This document shows positions 53,710-63,209 of a stretch of DNA of 64,000 nt, piece after piece. The translations under genes and the position numbers were made by a program. Position 1 is the first letter of the stretch, and each line of letters begins with the position of its first letter. The stretch is from Verrucomicrobiota bacterium. GTDB taxonomy: Bacteria > Verrucomicrobiota > Verrucomicrobiia > Chthoniobacterales > Terrimicrobiaceae. The stretch covers positions 1 through 64,000 of the forward strand of contig JAFKMU010000054.1 in the NCBI GenBank assembly GCA_017305195.1, written 5' to 3'. The notes below the pieces were generated by a model that searched no databases, had not been told where the DNA came from, and saw nothing but the letters and a program-made list of their open reading frames with translations.

Positions 53710-55091
53710 TTCTTGATCCCCAGGAATGTCAGCACGTCGTTGTAGAATCCCCCCTGGTTGGAATAGATCGCGTAATTCTTCGCACTCTCAAACCAGGCCT
53801 TGGTGGAGGGCCGGATGGACTTCACGACCTCCAGCAGATCCCTCTGCGTGATCGGCACCACCTGCCCCTGCTTCATGGCCTGGGCAAGACTGCGCTCGAC
53901 CGCGGTGTCGAAGATCGCCTTCAGGTCCGCGCCGGAGAAATCTTTCGTCTTCTGCGCAAGAGCCCGGGCGTCGAGCTGGGATACCGGCTTCCCCTTGGCG
54001 AGGATGGTGATGATGGCCTCTCTCGCGTCTTCATCAGGCGGCGGCACAAAGAGGACGCGATCGAAGCGTCCCGGACGGCGAAAGGCCGGGTCGATATGCC
54101 ACGGAGCGTTCGTGGCGCCGAGGATCAGAAGCCCGTCATTGGAAGCGACGTTGCCGTCCATCTCCGCCAGGAACTGATTGATGAGGGTGCGACCCGCGCT
54201 CTTGCGCAAATCGCGGCGATCCGCCGCGAGAGCGTCTACTTCGTCGAAAAACAGGATCGCAGGGGCATTGTCCCGCGCCATCTCGAAGAGCTTGTGCAGG
54301 TTCTTTTCGCTCTCGCCGATGTAGAGATCGAGGATCTGATGGATGCCAATGGAGAGGAAATTGGCTTCGATCTCGCCCGCCGTGGCGCGGCTGATGAGCG
54401 TCTTGCCGCATCCCGGGGGCCCGTAGAGCAGGACGCCTCCCCCGGCCTTCTTGCCATAGGCGCGAAACAGATCGGGGTTTTTGAGCGGATAAATGATCTT
54501 CATCCGGATCTCCTCCTTCACCGGCTCCATGCCCCCGATATCTTCGAAGTTCAAATCCGGCTGCTCAATGCCATCGAAGCCGTCCGCGCCCATGGGGTTG
54601 CCGGGAAAACTCCGTTCGTCTGTCGCTACGGGAGCTTCCCAACCTTCGCTTGTGACGCGACCCAGCCCCTTGCCATCCGAGGGCTTTTCGGCTCCGCCGC
54701 GCAAATACAACTCCTGCTCCAGCGCGGGGTCCGGCAGGCCACCAGGAAGGGCCAGGCTTTTCTCGTAGCAGGTTTTCGCCTGATCCCTCAATCCCTCCGC
54801 CATGAGAAAGCGACTGAGATGCAGCCAGGCGGCGGAAAGATCGGGGCGCTCAGCCACCAGGGCCTCCAGCCGCACGACCGCCTCGGAGGTGCGTCCGGTA
54901 TGATGCAATGCCCGGGCCAGGCCGATGCGAGCCTCCGGATGAGAGGGGGAAATCTTCAATACGTGCTGAAACGCGCCCATGGCCTCATCGGCGGCAAACT
55001 CATTCAGACACGCCTCCCCAAACAGCATCTGCAGAGGGATGTTGTCGGGCGACACACGAGCCGCTTCGCGGAGGGATTCCAGTTGGGACAT
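53706..55091 (-). CDS. TPR-fused AAA+ ATPase of the VPS4/CDC48-like class
   Basis: 461 residues. TPR-like repeats span 1 to about 115, a linker follows, then one AAA module: DIGGMEPVKEEIRMKIIYPL, Walker A GPPGCGKT at 224-231, Walker B ILFFDEVDAL at 279-288, sensor 1 ATNAPWHIDP and Arg fingers RRPGRFDR at 338-345, with KTKDFSGADLKAIFDTAVER sensor 2/lid helix. Pore-loop and arrangement resemble classic AAA unfoldases (VPS4, CDC48), rare in this fused form. Pairs with the overlapping TPR-membrane gene. Substrate is unknown. Confidence 0.9.
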   Translation of the reverse strand: MSQLESLREAARVSPDNIPLQMLFGEACLNEFAADEAMGAFQHVLKISPSHPEARIGLARALHHTGRTSEAVVRLEALVAERPDLSAAWLHLSRFLMAEGLRDQAKTCYEKSLALPGGLPDPALEQELYLRGGAEKPSDGKGLGRVTSEGWEAPVATDERSFPGNPMGADGFDGIEQPDLNFEDIGGMEPVKEEIRMKIIYPLKNPDLFRAYGKKAGGGVLLYGPPGCGKTLISRATAGEIEANFLSIGIHQILDLYIGESEKNLHKLFEMARDNAPAILFFDEVDALAADRRDLRKSAGRTLINQFLAEMDGNVASNDGLLILGATNAPWHIDPAFRRPGRFDRVLFVPPPDEDAREAIITILAKGKPVSQLDARALAQKTKDFSGADLKAIFDTAVERSLAQAMKQGQVVPITQRDLLEVVKSIRPSTKAWFESAKNYAIYSNQGGFYNDVLTFLGIKK

Positions 55092-55141
55092 GGGCGTAAA
55101 CTACGAAAGAGCCTCCGCGAGTAAATGGAAAATCCGAGAAG

Positions 55142-56551
55142 CTACCCTCCGGCCAGCAGCTTCCTGCGCAAATCCGCCCGGCTGATCTTCCCCCGATGGT
55201 TAACCGGGAGTTCCTCAAGCTTCAGCCAATGCCGGGGCACCTGCCAGGACGGCAGAGCCCGGGCACACCCTTTACGCAGATCGTCGATCTCCGCGCCGCC
55301 TACGTAACAGGCAGCGATCTCCTCGCCCCGGGCTCCGGCCGGAAGACCGATGATGACGGCGCTTTCGACCTGCGGTAGCGAGACGATCACCTGCTCGATC
55401 TCGGAGGGATTGACCTTGCGACCGGCGACGTTGATGAAATCCGACACGCGCCCGCAGATGCGATAGCCGTCAGAGCCCTTTTCCAGCAGGTCTCCCGGGG
55501 TATATTGCCCGCCGAAACTCTCGCCGACGCGGGCAGGATGATACCCCTTTCCCACCGCCTTGCTGATGACTGTGGCCTGGGAGGGTTCGCCCTCCTCCGC
55601 GAGGTCCAGAGCGACGCCGCTCAGGGGTTGACCGACGAAACCCGGCTCGATCACGTAATCCTCCGAGACATCGTAGCATATGCCTCCGCACTCCGATGCT
55701 CCGTAGAAGGTATGGATCTTCGTCCGCCAGGTGTCGCCAAATTTCGCCGCGATCTCCGGCGTGAGCGGAGCGCCTGCGGAAATGCACAGTCGAGGCCGGG
55801 AATCTCCTGGACCGACCGCGCCCAAAGTACGAAACACCGCCGGAACGCCGGGAAACACCGTCGCACGCGAGGCCGCCAAGCCATCCCGGAGAGCGTGAGG
55901 CAGCATGTCCCGGGCAGCCACGAGCGGCACGCCCTGGCACAGGAGCGGAGTCACCAGATTGCTGAACCCATAAGAGTGCGAAAAGGCGATCGCGCCATAG
56001 TTGATATCCGTCTCCCGGATGCCCATGGTCTCGCAGATGGCGTCGCAATCCGCCAGCAGTTGGGCGCAGGAGAAGCGAATCGCCTTGGGTTCTCCAGCGC
56101 TCCCGGAGGTGACCTTCAGCATATCGGCCGCCATCAGCGAGGTCGCCGAGCCATTGACCGGAACGAGGCGGAAGCCGGATTTTGAGGCCTCCAGCCGCAT
56201 CGTCACCCCGCAGACTTTTTCCAGATCGTCGCGCCGGTTTCTCGCCAGCTCCAGGTCGAAAGGCAGGAAACAATAGTCCGCCCGCCAGCAGGCCAGAAGG
56301 AACGAAAAAAACTCCGGCGCATTCCCGATCTGGCAGGAAACGACCGACCGCGGAGGCAAAAATCCCAGGCGGCTGGCCCAGAAGCGAGCCTCCTTTTCCA
56401 CGTCATTGAACGTGCGCAGGACCTTTCCATCCGGAGAAAAAATCGCCGGTTTGGCCTCATTCCGCCTCAGGACTTCCGACCATCGCGCGAGAATTGGATT
56501 CTTTTCGAGATTGCGTCCGGAGGAATTTTGACTAAATTGGCTCGTTTCCAC
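55142..56551 (-). CDS. AMP-dependent synthetase/acyl-CoA ligase family protein
   Basis: About 469 residues from a GTG at 56551; a TTG at 56578 would overlap rpmE, and no ATG is available. ANL-superfamily motifs: [16 protein letters not shown] (variant P-loop), [59 protein letters not shown] and closing [18 protein letters not shown] with the catalytic Lys. It activates a carboxylic acid as acyl-AMP. The protein is shorter than fatty acyl-CoA synthetases; substrate unknown. Divergent from rpmE. Confidence 0.85.
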   Translation of the reverse strand: METSQFSQNSSGRNLEKNPILARWSEVLRRNEAKPAIFSPDGKVLRTFNDVEKEARFWASRLGFLPPRSVVSCQIGNAPEFFSFLLACWRADYCFLPFDLELARNRRDDLEKVCGVTMRLEASKSGFRLVPVNGSATSLMAADMLKVTSGSAGEPKAIRFSCAQLLADCDAICETMGIRETDINYGAIAFSHSYGFSNLVTPLLCQGVPLVAARDMLPHALRDGLAASRATVFPGVPAVFRTLGAVGPGDSRPRLCISAGAPLTPEIAAKFGDTWRTKIHTFYGASECGGICYDVSEDYVIEPGFVGQPLSGVALDLAEEGEPSQATVISKAVGKGYHPARVGESFGGQYTPGDLLEKGSDGYRICGRVSDFINVAGRKVNPSEIEQVIVSLPQVESAVIIGLPAGARGEEIAACYVGGAEIDDLRKGCARALPSWQVPRHWLKLEELPVNHRGKISRADLRRKLLAGG

Positions 56552-56555
56552 TGAA

Positions 56556-56792
56556 ATGAAGGCAGATATCCATCCCAACTACGTCGAGACCGTTATCACT
56601 TGCGCTTGCGGTGCGGCGTATCGCACGCGTTCCACGCGCGACAACATCAAAATCGGTATTTGCGCGGCTTGCCATCCCTTTTTCACCGGCGAACAGAAAT
56701 TCGTCGACACGGCTGGACGCGTTGACAAATTCAAGCGCCGCTACGGCACGGTGCGCGTCGCTCGCGCTCTCAAGCCGGGTAAGAAGGCCTAG
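56556..56792 (+). CDS. rpmE: 50S ribosomal protein L31, zinc-binding type
   Basis: 78 residues: [20 protein letters not shown], then a C-x-C (16,18) plus C-x2-C (36,39) zinc site, [20 protein letters not shown], and a basic tail. The Cys-containing type is the zinc-replete L31 form. It heads rpmE-prfA-prmC-murA on the plus strand, though a terminator-like hairpin follows it. Very short gap to the divergently encoded ligase gene, so the promoters overlap coding ends. Confidence 0.97.
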   Translation: MKADIHPNYVETVITCACGAAYRTRSTRDNIKIGICAACHPFFTGEQKFVDTAGRVDKFKRRYGTVRVARALKPGKKA

Positions 56793-56810
56793 ATTTCCCC
56801 TCCCGCAAGA

Positions 56811-56853
56811 AACGGTGATAGCGCCAAAAGCGCCATCACCGTTTCGCGTTTTT
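56811..56853 (+). terminator. terminator-like hairpin between rpmE and prfA
   Basis: AACGGTGAT / ATCACCGTT stem (56811-56819 with 56835-56843) continued by GCGC/GCGC after one mismatch, then TTTCGCGTTTTT. The tract is interrupted, so readthrough into prfA is likely. Confidence 0.75.
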
Positions 56854-56872
56854 ACATCCCAATCGCACTGCT

Positions 56873-57952
56873 GTGGACTTCACCGGACTGATCGAAAAAA
56901 AGCGCGCCCGCTTCGAGGAACTCGAAAGCGCGGTGACGAGCGGGTCGTTATATGACGATCCCGCGAAAGCCCGGGAAATCCTGCGCGAGCACGCGCGGCT
57001 CAAGGAACTCCTGAGCATCGCGGACGAGTGCCGTCGCATCGAGCAGCAGATCGCGGAGAATCGCGAACTCGCATCGGACAACGATCCCGAGCTCGCCGAG
57101 ATGGCGCAGGCCGAGCTGCCCGAGCTGGAGCAAAAGCTTCCCGAGTTGGAGAAGCGTCTCCAGATCGCCCTCCTCCCGCCGGAGCCCGACGAAGACCGCG
57201 ACGCGATCGTGGAAATCCGCGCAGGCACAGGCGGCACGGAAGCCGCGCTCTTTGCCGCCGACCTTTATCGCATGTACGTGCGCTTCGCCGAGGCAAACAA
57301 CCTCAAGATCGAGGTGCTCGATACCAGCGAGGCAGACCTTGGCGGATTGAAAGAAATCACCTTCCGCCTCTCCGGCGAAGGCGTGTTTCGCAAGATGCGC
57401 TACGAGTCCGGCGTCCACCGCGTCCAGCGCGTGCCCGCCACGGAAGCGCAGGGGCGCATTCACACATCCACAGCCACTGTGGCCGTTCTCCCCGAGGCTG
57501 AAGAAGTCGACGTGGAACTCAAGATGGAGGATCTCCGCATCGAGGTCTGCCGCGCGGGCGGTCCCGGCGGACAGGGAGTCAATACAACGGATTCCGCCGT
57601 CCAGATCCTGCACATTCCCACAGGTCGCATCGTGCGATGCCAGGATGGCCGCAGCCAGCAGCAGAACAAGGAGCGGGCCTTGCAGATCATGCGCTCCCGC
57701 CTGCTGGAAGACAAACGCCGAGAGGAAGAGGAAAAATACTCGGCTCACCGCAAGGCCCTCATCGGCGGCGGGGGGCGTGAAGAAAAAATCCGCACCTACA
57801 ATTTCCCGCAAAATCGCGTGACCGATCACCGCATCGATATGACGCTGAAAAGCCTGGATCGCTTCATCGAAGGCGACATCAAGGACATGATCGAGTCCCT
57901 GCTTGCCAGCGATATGGAGCAGCGCCTGAAAGACGCCCAAAACGAGGCGTGA
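56873..57952 (+). CDS. prfA: peptide chain release factor 1
   Basis: 359 residues, GTG start. Stop-codon-reading PAT at 188-190 in RVPATEAQGRIHTS identifies RF1 (UAA/UAG) rather than RF2; GGQ at 232-234 in AGGPGGQGVNTTDSAVQI triggers peptidyl-tRNA hydrolysis. The N-terminal coiled-coil domain (LIEKKRARFEELESAVTSGS) is intact. Its TGA overlaps the prmC ATG (ATGA), the usual coupling to the methyltransferase that modifies its GGQ. Confidence 0.97.
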   Translation: MDFTGLIEKKRARFEELESAVTSGSLYDDPAKAREILREHARLKELLSIADECRRIEQQIAENRELASDNDPELAEMAQAELPELEQKLPELEKRLQIALLPPEPDEDRDAIVEIRAGTGGTEAALFAADLYRMYVRFAEANNLKIEVLDTSEADLGGLKEITFRLSGEGVFRKMRYESGVHRVQRVPATEAQGRIHTSTATVAVLPEAEEVDVELKMEDLRIEVCRAGGPGGQGVNTTDSAVQILHIPTGRIVRCQDGRSQQQNKERALQIMRSRLLEDKRREEEEKYSAHRKALIGGGGREEKIRTYNFPQNRVTDHRIDMTLKSLDRFIEGDIKDMIESLLASDMEQRLKDAQNEA

Positions 57953-58776
57953 TGACCGTCCTCGAAACTCTCACGGCCGCCGCGGATTACCTCGGCAAGC
58001 ATTCCGTTGAGAGTCCGCGTCTGAATGCCGAGCACCTCCTCGCCCATACACTCGGCAAGAAGCGCCTCGACCTTTACCTGGAGTTCGATCGTCCGCTGAG
58101 CGACGCAGACCGCGCTCCGCTGCGGGAGCTCGTCCGCCAGCGCGCCCAGGGGAAACCCTTGCAGCACCTGCTCGGCACGGTGGAGTTTTTTGGCCACACC
58201 TTCCTGTGCGATGGGCGCGCTTTGATCCCCCGCCCCGAGACCGAGCAGCTTATCGAGTTCGCCCTGCAATATCCCAAACCCGCTCGCGTTCTCGATATCG
58301 GCACCGGCAGTGGCGTGATCGCCATTACGTTTGCGCTGGTGTTTCCCGATGCGGAGGTGTTTGCCACCGACCTGCATTCCGACGCCCTCAGCCTTGCCCA
58401 ACAAAACGCGGAAAAGCTGAGAGCAACGGTACACTTTTCCCAAGCCGACTTGCTTCCCGCCGAAGGAGGATTGTTCGACCTGATCATGGCCAACCTGCCG
58501 TACATCCCGGCAGGCGAAATCCCCGGCCTACAACGCGAGGTGCAGTTCGATCCCGTGACTGCCCTGGACGGCGGACCGGACGGCCTCGACATCATCCGGC
58601 GGCTCATTACGGCTGCACCTAAACATCTCACACCCCGAGGACGCATCGGCCTGGAAATCGGACACGGCCAGGCGGCCCTCGTATGCGAATTGTTCTCCGG
58701 GAACAATTATCGGGACATCACCGTACGTCCCGACTATCAAGGTATAGAACGTTTCGTCTTCGCGAGTTATGGATAA
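57952..58776 (+). CDS. prmC: release factor glutamine methyltransferase
   Basis: 274 residues. VLDIGTGSGVIAITFALVFP binds S-adenosylmethionine; LIPRPETEQLIEF is typical of PrmC. The catalytic (N/D)PPY motif reads NLPY at 181-184, with Pro2 replaced by Leu. It methylates the Gln of the GGQ motif in release factors. Overlaps prfA at its start and murA at its end (8 bp), consistent with a single transcript. The variant motif makes the activity slightly less certain. Confidence 0.93.
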   Translation: MTVLETLTAAADYLGKHSVESPRLNAEHLLAHTLGKKRLDLYLEFDRPLSDADRAPLRELVRQRAQGKPLQHLLGTVEFFGHTFLCDGRALIPRPETEQLIEFALQYPKPARVLDIGTGSGVIAITFALVFPDAEVFATDLHSDALSLAQQNAEKLRATVHFSQADLLPAEGGLFDLIMANLPYIPAGEIPGLQREVQFDPVTALDGGPDGLDIIRRLITAAPKHLTPRGRIGLEIGHGQAALVCELFSGNNYRDITVRPDYQGIERFVFASYG

Positions 58777-60028
58777 AATCATCGTTCACGGAGGAGCCGC
58801 GCTCAATGGCTCCGTGCGCATCAGCGGCTCAAAGAACTCCGCCCTGCCCATCCTGGCCGCGACTCTGCTGACCAAGGAACCGTGCGTGATTTCCCGCGTT
58901 CCCGATCTGAGCGACATCCACTACATGCTCACCATCCTGAGCGAACTCGGATGCGAGGTGGAGCGCGCCAGCGGCATCGTGACGGTGAAGGCCGAGAAGG
59001 TCCTCACCGAGGCTCCCTACGACATCGTGCGCAAGATGCGAGCCTCCGTCTGCATCCTCGGTCCCCTGCTCGGTCGCGAAAAGGAAGCCACGGTTTCCCT
59101 GCCCGGCGGCTGCGTCATCGGCGACCGCCCGATCGACTTGCATCTCCGTGGGTTTGAAGCCCTCGGCGCGGCCGTGCGCGTACAGGGCGGCAATGTCAAA
59201 GTCCTCGCGCCGGAACTGAGAGGCGCAACCATCAATCTGCGCGGCAAGTTTGGCTCCACCGTACTCGGCACCGACAACGTCATGATGGCCGCCGTCCTCG
59301 CGGAAGGCACCACCGTCATCGACGGAGCCGCCGAAGAACCTGAGGTCGAGGATCTCGCCAATTTCCTGATCAAGATGGGTGCTCGCATCGAGGGCGCCGG
59401 CACCCGCCGCATCATCATTGAGGGTGTGAAGGAGCTTCACGGCGCGGAGCACGAGGTGATCCCCGATCGCATCGAGGCCGGAACCTTCCTCGTAGCCGCC
59501 GCCATTGCAGGCAAGGAAGTCACACTCAGGCGCGTCGATCCCGCCCATTTGCAGGCCGTGATCGAGCCGCTCGCTTCCGCCGGGTACGAAATCGCGAACG
59601 GCAAGGACTACGTCACGCTCAAGACCAACGGCAATCACAAGTCGCTCACGCTGGAAACCCTGCCCTATCCCGGGTTCCCAACCGACATGCAGGCGCAGAT
59701 GTGCGCCCTGCTCGCGATGACCGACGGCGTCAGCGCGATCACGGAAAACGTCTTTCCCCAGCGCTTCATGCACGTGGCGGAACTCAAGCGCATGGGCGCC
59801 AACATTGATCTCCAAGGCGCCACGGCTGTGATCACCGGAGTCGACCGCCTCAGCGGCGCGCCTGTAATGGCCAGCGATCTGCGCGCATCCGCCGCCCTCG
59901 TCCTCGCCGGGCTTAAAGCCGACGGCATGACCGAGATCAATCGCGTCTATCACATCGACCGAGGCTACGAGAGCATCGACGACAAGCTCAACGGCCTCGG
60001 AGCCCAGATCGAGCGGGTCAAGGTCTAG
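58769..60028 (+). CDS. murA: UDP-N-acetylglucosamine 1-carboxyvinyltransferase
   Basis: 419 residues. [20 protein letters not shown] with the Lys/Asn substrate site, Cys115 in [20 protein letters not shown] (the fosfomycin-reactive residue), [40 protein letters not shown] and final [19 protein letters not shown]. It adds enolpyruvate to UDP-GlcNAc, the first committed step of peptidoglycan synthesis. The start overlaps prmC. Because Cys115 is retained, intrinsic fosfomycin resistance by Asp replacement is not expected. Confidence 0.97.
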   Translation: MDKIIVHGGAALNGSVRISGSKNSALPILAATLLTKEPCVISRVPDLSDIHYMLTILSELGCEVERASGIVTVKAEKVLTEAPYDIVRKMRASVCILGPLLGREKEATVSLPGGCVIGDRPIDLHLRGFEALGAAVRVQGGNVKVLAPELRGATINLRGKFGSTVLGTDNVMMAAVLAEGTTVIDGAAEEPEVEDLANFLIKMGARIEGAGTRRIIIEGVKELHGAEHEVIPDRIEAGTFLVAAAIAGKEVTLRRVDPAHLQAVIEPLASAGYEIANGKDYVTLKTNGNHKSLTLETLPYPGFPTDMQAQMCALLAMTDGVSAITENVFPQRFMHVAELKRMGANIDLQGATAVITGVDRLSGAPVMASDLRASAALVLAGLKADGMTEINRVYHIDRGYESIDDKLNGLGAQIERVKV

Positions 60029-60037
60029 TTCTTTTCC

Positions 60038-60850
60038 ATGCGAGGTTACGTCGAGTTCGGAGACGAAGCTCGAGCGGCCTGGGAGGAACGCGAGTACAGT
60101 ACTCGCCGTCTTTACTCAGGCATCCGCGGCGCGATTTGCGCCATGGATCGACCTCGATGGCGGACAACCTGGGCGCTCAACCAATGCGCAGCTTGCGCCC
60201 TGGCGATCTCCCTCGCCCTTTCGTTTTTCAAGCTATCTACGCCCGCTTCGGTATTTATCGCCATTCTCGTCTCTTGGCCCCTCTTCGTGCTGTTCATCCA
60301 TCGAGCCGCACGCCAACTCGATAAGCGCCATCATCTGCTGCAAAATCTGGAATCCTCGATCTCCGCAGACGAACACAGGACGGCTCAGGAAAATCGTAAG
60401 CGGTTCGGTGAACTGACGGAAGAAGAACGAAAGTTCCAGGAAAGCTTCTGGAACGGATTCCACCAGGGAATGAGCCGGGGAGGAGGTGGATCGGTCATCG
60501 TTGGAATATATCTGGCACTGATCTCCCTCGGCACCTACCTGATTTACCGCCTGATCCGCGAAGGTCCTGATCTGCTCGCCGACATGATCTGCCACAAGCT
60601 GCTGCCGGAGCGAATCCCGGGCTTTCATACGAGGTTCAACTCGCAAAACTGGCTTCACAATGCCTTCTCCGCCACGGCGGTCCACTTCATCGGGCTGGCG
60701 ACGGCAGGCATGCTTCTCGCTGCCCTGATTCCGATATTTCCAACCAAGGGCTGGAATGTTTACGAAAAGCGCTTCGGGGCTGTACAGGAGCCGCCGCCTA
60801 CCTCACCACCTTGCGGTGAATCCAGATGCTCTGGAGGAGGCCCATGCTGA
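60038..60850 (+). CDS. uncharacterised membrane protein
   Basis: 270 residues, not recognised. A charged N-terminus (YVEFGDEARAAWEEREYSTR) leads to two helices (about 49-66 and 71-89), a basic/acidic linker with KRFGELTEEERKFQESFWNG, one helix near 152-170 (VIVGIYLALISLGTYLIYRL) and one near 214-234 (AVHFIGLATAGMLLAALIPI). A Cys/Gly-rich tail (SPPCGESRCSGGGPC) is encoded over the last 53 bp, which overlap the 3' end of the converging rodA. Ten bases separate it from murA, so it may share that transcript. The tail could be non-essential. Confidence 0.65.
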   Translation: MRGYVEFGDEARAAWEEREYSTRRLYSGIRGAICAMDRPRWRTTWALNQCAACALAISLALSFFKLSTPASVFIAILVSWPLFVLFIHRAARQLDKRHHLLQNLESSISADEHRTAQENRKRFGELTEEERKFQESFWNGFHQGMSRGGGGSVIVGIYLALISLGTYLIYRLIREGPDLLADMICHKLLPERIPGFHTRFNSQNWLHNAFSATAVHFIGLATAGMLLAALIPIFPTKGWNVYEKRFGAVQEPPPTSPPCGESRCSGGGPC

Positions 60851-61898
60851 AAAGAGTGATCAGCAGGAACGATCCGCCATAACTCACAAACGGAAGGGGC
60901 AGGCCAGTGATCGGCGTCACGGAAATCGTCATGCCGATGTTCATGAAAGTGTGCGTGAACAACAGCAACAATATGCCGATCGACAATAATCGCCCGAGAT
61001 CATCACTCGCCTCCATGCCGATGTGCAGTATACCCACGAAAAGCAGGGCCAGCGCGCCAAGAAGGATCACGCCACCAATGAACCCGTGCTGCTCCCCCAT
61101 GACGGAGAAGATAAAGTCATTGTGCACGATGGTGACGGGGAGGAAACCCAGCTCATTCTGGGTATTGGGGGCTTTGAAGCCCTTGCCATAGAAGCCGCCG
61201 GAGCCGATGGCGATGAGAGATTGATTGATATTCCAGCCATCGCCCAGAGGATCAGCGTCTGGATTCAGGAAAGTCGTGATACGGGCGTACTGGTAGGGTT
61301 TCAGTCCGAAGTGAACAACGAGCGGAATGAATGCCAGGCCCAAGATCAGCATGGCGGCCAGCCAGCGCTTCGGGATGCCGCCGATGAACATCATGCCCAG
61401 CAAAACCGGTACCCAGACAATGCACGACCCCAAGTCGGGCTGGATCAGAATCATCACCCAGGGCGCACCCACGATGGCTCCGCAGGCCATGATGCGCAGG
61501 ATCGGCATCGTACGACGCGAGGCCTCCAGATAAACCGCGAGCGTCATGATCCCGGCCACGATGGCGAGCTGGGACGGCTGAAAGCTCATGACCTTGAGAT
61601 CGAGCCAGCTCTTGGCGCCGAAGCGCTCCTCGCCGATCACCATCGTCGCGACGAGACCCAGGATACCCAGGACGTAGATCGGCACGGCTCCGTAGCGAAT
61701 CCACCGATAGTCGATCAGCGCAGTGACAAAGAAAACCGGCAGGCAGATGCCGATCCAGATCAGTTGGGAAGACCAGTAGGCCTCGTTGCGCATCCAGGTG
61801 GCGCTATAGATCGAGTACACGCCATAGGCGAGCAGGGCCGTCATGAGCAGCATGACGAACCAGTTCATACCCAGAATCTTTCGGAGAAGAGGATGCAT
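60798..61898 (-). CDS. rodA: SEDS glycosyltransferase RodA
   Basis: 366 residues with about ten membrane helices. RodA/FtsW marks: GEERFGAKSWLDLKVMSFQP, ILIQPDLGSCIVWVPVLLG, the large periplasmic loop HNDFIFSVMGEQHGFIGG with the catalytic Asp, and the C-terminal ITGLPLPFVSYGGSFLLITL. It polymerises lipid II in rod-shape synthesis with a class B PBP. The usual QPSE...K motif after helix 4 reads QPSQLAIVAG here, losing the Glu and Lys. Its 3' end overlaps a converging membrane gene by 53 bp; the ABC ATPase gene lies 15 bp upstream on the same strand. Confidence 0.92.
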   Translation of the reverse strand: MHPLLRKILGMNWFVMLLMTALLAYGVYSIYSATWMRNEAYWSSQLIWIGICLPVFFVTALIDYRWIRYGAVPIYVLGILGLVATMVIGEERFGAKSWLDLKVMSFQPSQLAIVAGIMTLAVYLEASRRTMPILRIMACGAIVGAPWVMILIQPDLGSCIVWVPVLLGMMFIGGIPKRWLAAMLILGLAFIPLVVHFGLKPYQYARITTFLNPDADPLGDGWNINQSLIAIGSGGFYGKGFKAPNTQNELGFLPVTIVHNDFIFSVMGEQHGFIGGVILLGALALLFVGILHIGMEASDDLGRLLSIGILLLLFTHTFMNIGMTISVTPITGLPLPFVSYGGSFLLITLFSMGLLQSIWIHRKVVR

Positions 61899-61913
61899 CG
61901 AAGCGTGAAATCC

Positions 61914-62702
61914 TTACGCCAACTGCGGCACGGCGGCCAGCAGGGTTTTCGTGTATTCGTGCTGCGGCCGCGAATAAATCTCCTCGGCGGAAGCCGACTC
62001 GACGATCCGGCCATGATGCATGACAAGGACTCGGTCGCTGATGTGCTGAACCACAGCGAGATCGTGCGCGATAAACAGGTAGGCGATGCCCAGTTTTTCC
62101 TGCAAATCCATCAGCAGATTCACGATCTGGGCCTGTACGCTGACATCAAGCGCGCTCACCGCCTCGTCGCAGACGATGAACTTGGGTTCCACCGCGAGAG
62201 CCCGGGCGATGCCGATACGCTGCCGCTGGCCGCCGCTGAACTCATGCGGATACCGGGAGGCCATCTCGGGCTTGAGCCCCACCTGCGCGAGCAGATCCGC
62301 GATGCGGGAGCGGCGCTGAGCGGCCGTCATGCTCTTGAAGTGCGTGGTCAGCGCCTCTCCGATGATCGATCCGCAGGTCAGGCGCGGATTGAGCGAACCG
62401 AACGGGTCCTGAAAAATCATCTGCATCTGGCGTCGCAACGGGCGGAACTCCCGTTCACTGAGAGGAAGGATGTTTCTGCCCTCAAAGTACACCTCTCCCG
62501 AGGTCGCGGGACCGAGCTTCAGGAGAGCGCGGCCCACCGTGGTCTTGCCGCTGCCGCTTTCGCCGACGAGGCCGACCGTCTGGCCGGGCTCGATGGTGAA
62601 AGACACCCCATCCACCGCCTTGATATCACCCACCTTGCGCCGGAGGACTCCTCCGTGGACGGGAAACCAGACACGTAAATCTTTGACCTCAAGCAAAGGC
62701 AT
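61914..62702 (-). CDS. oligopeptide/dipeptide-type ABC transporter ATPase (OppF/DppF-like)
   Basis: 262 residues. Walker A GESGSGKT near 49-56, Q-loop [15 protein letters not shown] (the SLNPR pattern is typical of Opp/Dpp F proteins), signature [17 protein letters not shown], Walker [21 protein letters not shown] and switch His in [20 protein letters not shown]. Powers uptake of peptides or nickel/related substrates with permease partners. Those partners are not in the window and the usual C-terminal Cys-containing extension of OppF is short, so the solute is undetermined. Same strand as rodA. Confidence 0.92.
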   Translation of the reverse strand: MPLLEVKDLRVWFPVHGGVLRRKVGDIKAVDGVSFTIEPGQTVGLVGESGSGKTTVGRALLKLGPATSGEVYFEGRNILPLSEREFRPLRRQMQMIFQDPFGSLNPRLTCGSIIGEALTTHFKSMTAAQRRSRIADLLAQVGLKPEMASRYPHEFSGGQRQRIGIARALAVEPKFIVCDEAVSALDVSVQAQIVNLLMDLQEKLGIAYLFIAHDLAVVQHISDRVLVMHHGRIVESASAEEIYSRPQHEYTKTLLAAVPQLA

Positions 62703-62747
62703 TGGCGGATAAGCAAAGACGAGAGGGCCGAAGTGTCAAGGCAGCCT

Positions 62748-63209
62748 TCACAATTTGACCTCAGCCGCTCCCAGCAAATGGATAAAATCCTCGGGCGTCT
62801 TGGCTGCCAGGAGACGCTCGAACTGGTGACGATCGCGGCAAATGCGGGCGATCACACCGACGATGCGCAGGTACTCCGAGTCGAAGGCGCTCGGGATTCC
62901 CGCCACGAAAACGAGCCTCACCGGCTCCTTCACGTCGCGGCAGGTGAAACCGGGCGTCACGCGACCCGCGGCCATGACGAGCTCCGTCACGCTGTCGGTA
63001 CGGCCATGGGCGAGACAAATCCCCCACCCGTTTTCGGAGATGGCCGGCGCGTTCCGGGACCTGACGGCCTCCTCCAACTGGGCAAAATTCGTCACCCGAG
63101 GATCACCGTTCAGCTTGGACATCACCGCCTCGACCGCCTCCGTCCGCGACCGGGCGGAAAGAGCGAGATTCACATGATCGGGCTGCAGGACGTCGGAAAT
63201 CGGAGTCAT
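62748..63209 (-). CDS. PTS EIIA-Ntr/mannitol-type domain protein (PtsN-like)
   Basis: 153 residues from the ATG at 63207-63209 (MTPISDVLQPDHVNLALSAR), which overlaps the nadK stop (ATGA). Single EIIA domain: the phosphorylated His68 lies in NGWGICLAHGRTDSVTELVM and the C-terminal helix ends LGAAEVKL. Such stand-alone EIIA proteins relay phosphoryl groups from HPr for regulation (nitrogen, potassium, stress) rather than sugar uptake. No PTS permease is near. Coupling to NAD kinase is unusual, though both could report energy state; that is inference. Confidence 0.88.
   Translation of the reverse strand: MTPISDVLQPDHVNLALSARSRTEAVEAVMSKLNGDPRVTNFAQLEEAVRSRNAPAISENGWGICLAHGRTDSVTELVMAAGRVTPGFTCRDVKEPVRLVFVAGIPSAFDSEYLRIVGVIARICRDRHQFERLLAAKTPEDFIHLLGAAEVKL

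Noticed and set aside
52126..53745. Plus-strand 539-residue frame through the MITE-like element
   Set aside because: Runs opposite the TPR-membrane gene and reads through the repeat element; composition is not protein-like.
61023..62678. Plus-strand 551-residue frame opposite rodA and the ABC ATPase
   Set aside because: Its His/Asp/Gln-rich translation is typical of the complement of membrane-protein and ATPase genes; no domain seen.
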